From CAIOZA01 sp964464375 (GTDB lineage: Bacteria > Bacteroidota > Ignavibacteria > Kapaibacteriales > UBA2268), in contig CAYXFU010000001.1 in the NCBI GenBank assembly GCA_964464375.1, forward strand, positions 176,408 to 240,407: 64,000 bases of DNA. The letters run 5' to 3'. Shown here one piece after another: positions 63,957-64,000 of the stretch. Numbering within the stretch: position 1 is the stretch's first letter; every line of letters begins with the position of its first letter. The translations under genes and the position numbers were made by a program. Under the pieces are notes generated by a model. The model saw only the letters and a list, made by a program, of their open reading frames with translations, had not been told where the DNA came from and did not search any database.

Positions 63957-64000
63957 TTCGATTTTGATATTTGCATCGAAGATGCTGAATTTAAATAACC
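63957..64000. repeat. 44-bp dispersed repeat, copy 2 (may continue past the edge)
   Basis: Matches 56683-56726 at 41 of 44 positions and reaches the last base of the window, so its full length is unknown. Confidence 0.85.

Overview
The window is AT-rich bacterial chromosome and points to the Bacteroidota/Chlorobiota/Ignavibacteria/Kapabacteria group. Four things support this. LpxC and FabZ are fused in one protein (59758-61173). Several secreted proteins end in type A sorting domains of the type IX secretion system (T9SS). Six promoters match the Bacteroidota form TTTG-N19/20-TAnnTTTG. A 31-residue AURKAIP1/COX24-like ribosomal mini-gene (50189-50284) is of a kind seen in this group. A genus cannot be named from the sequence alone. 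No transposase, integrase, CRISPR array or prophage gene was seen.

Layout. 1-6.7 kb: the 3' part of glmS, a flippase, a methyltransferase, a lectin-like T9SS cargo protein, tRNA-Ser(CGA) and mtgA. 6.7-14.2 kb, minus strand: purM, a 1438-residue double-activase protein of the 2-hydroxyacyl-CoA dehydratase type, a glycosyltransferase and a DUF2279-like protein. 14.3-16.2 kb: a RodZ-like protein and kdsD. 16.6-27.8 kb is an accessory block of secreted or surface proteins: C-type lectin, serine hydrolase, two TIG-repeat proteins, a small sorting-domain protein, a lipoprotein and a gene remnant. A 28-bp direct repeat flanks part of it. 28.0-32.7 kb: plsY-gpsA, an SPFH/NfeD pair and an O-antigen ligase-like protein. 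32.9-39.7 kb, minus strand: a threonine dehydrogenase, two Kbl-type PLP enzymes, a stand-alone acyl carrier protein, an acetyl-CoA-synthetase-like ligase and AcpS. 39.9-50.7 kb: asnB, pdxJ, a PorE/OmpA-like protein, a DUF2723 membrane protein, comF, doxX, a methyltransferase, glmM, the mini-gene and an HU protein. 50.9-62 kb: the envelope cluster uppS-bamA-skp-skp-lpxD-(reverse T9SS propeller gene)-lpxC/fabZ-lpxA. 62-64 kb: a WbaP-like initiating sugar transferase and, at the right edge, a small array of DnaA-box sequences.

How the genes fit together. Most of the window serves the cell envelope. GlmS and GlmM are steps towards UDP-GlcNAc. LpxC/FabZ, LpxD, LpxA and KdsD feed lipid A and Kdo. 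UppS, WbaP, the flippase, the Wzy/ligase-like protein and the glycosyltransferases form a lipid-linked glycan route. BamA and two Skp-like proteins assemble the outer membrane, MtgA and RodZ act on the wall and cell shape, and the T9SS cargo decorates the surface.

The best candidate for an undescribed system is the Kbl1-ACP-AcsA-AcpS gene set at 34.1-37.9 kb. It pairs a CoA-type PLP acyltransferase with its own carrier protein, ligase and activating enzyme, while a second and more canonical Kbl lies 3 kb away. Other notable signals are a family of long palindromes found both between genes and inside a coding region, the direct-repeat-bounded block at 16.5-19.9 kb, and the DnaA-box array at the right end.
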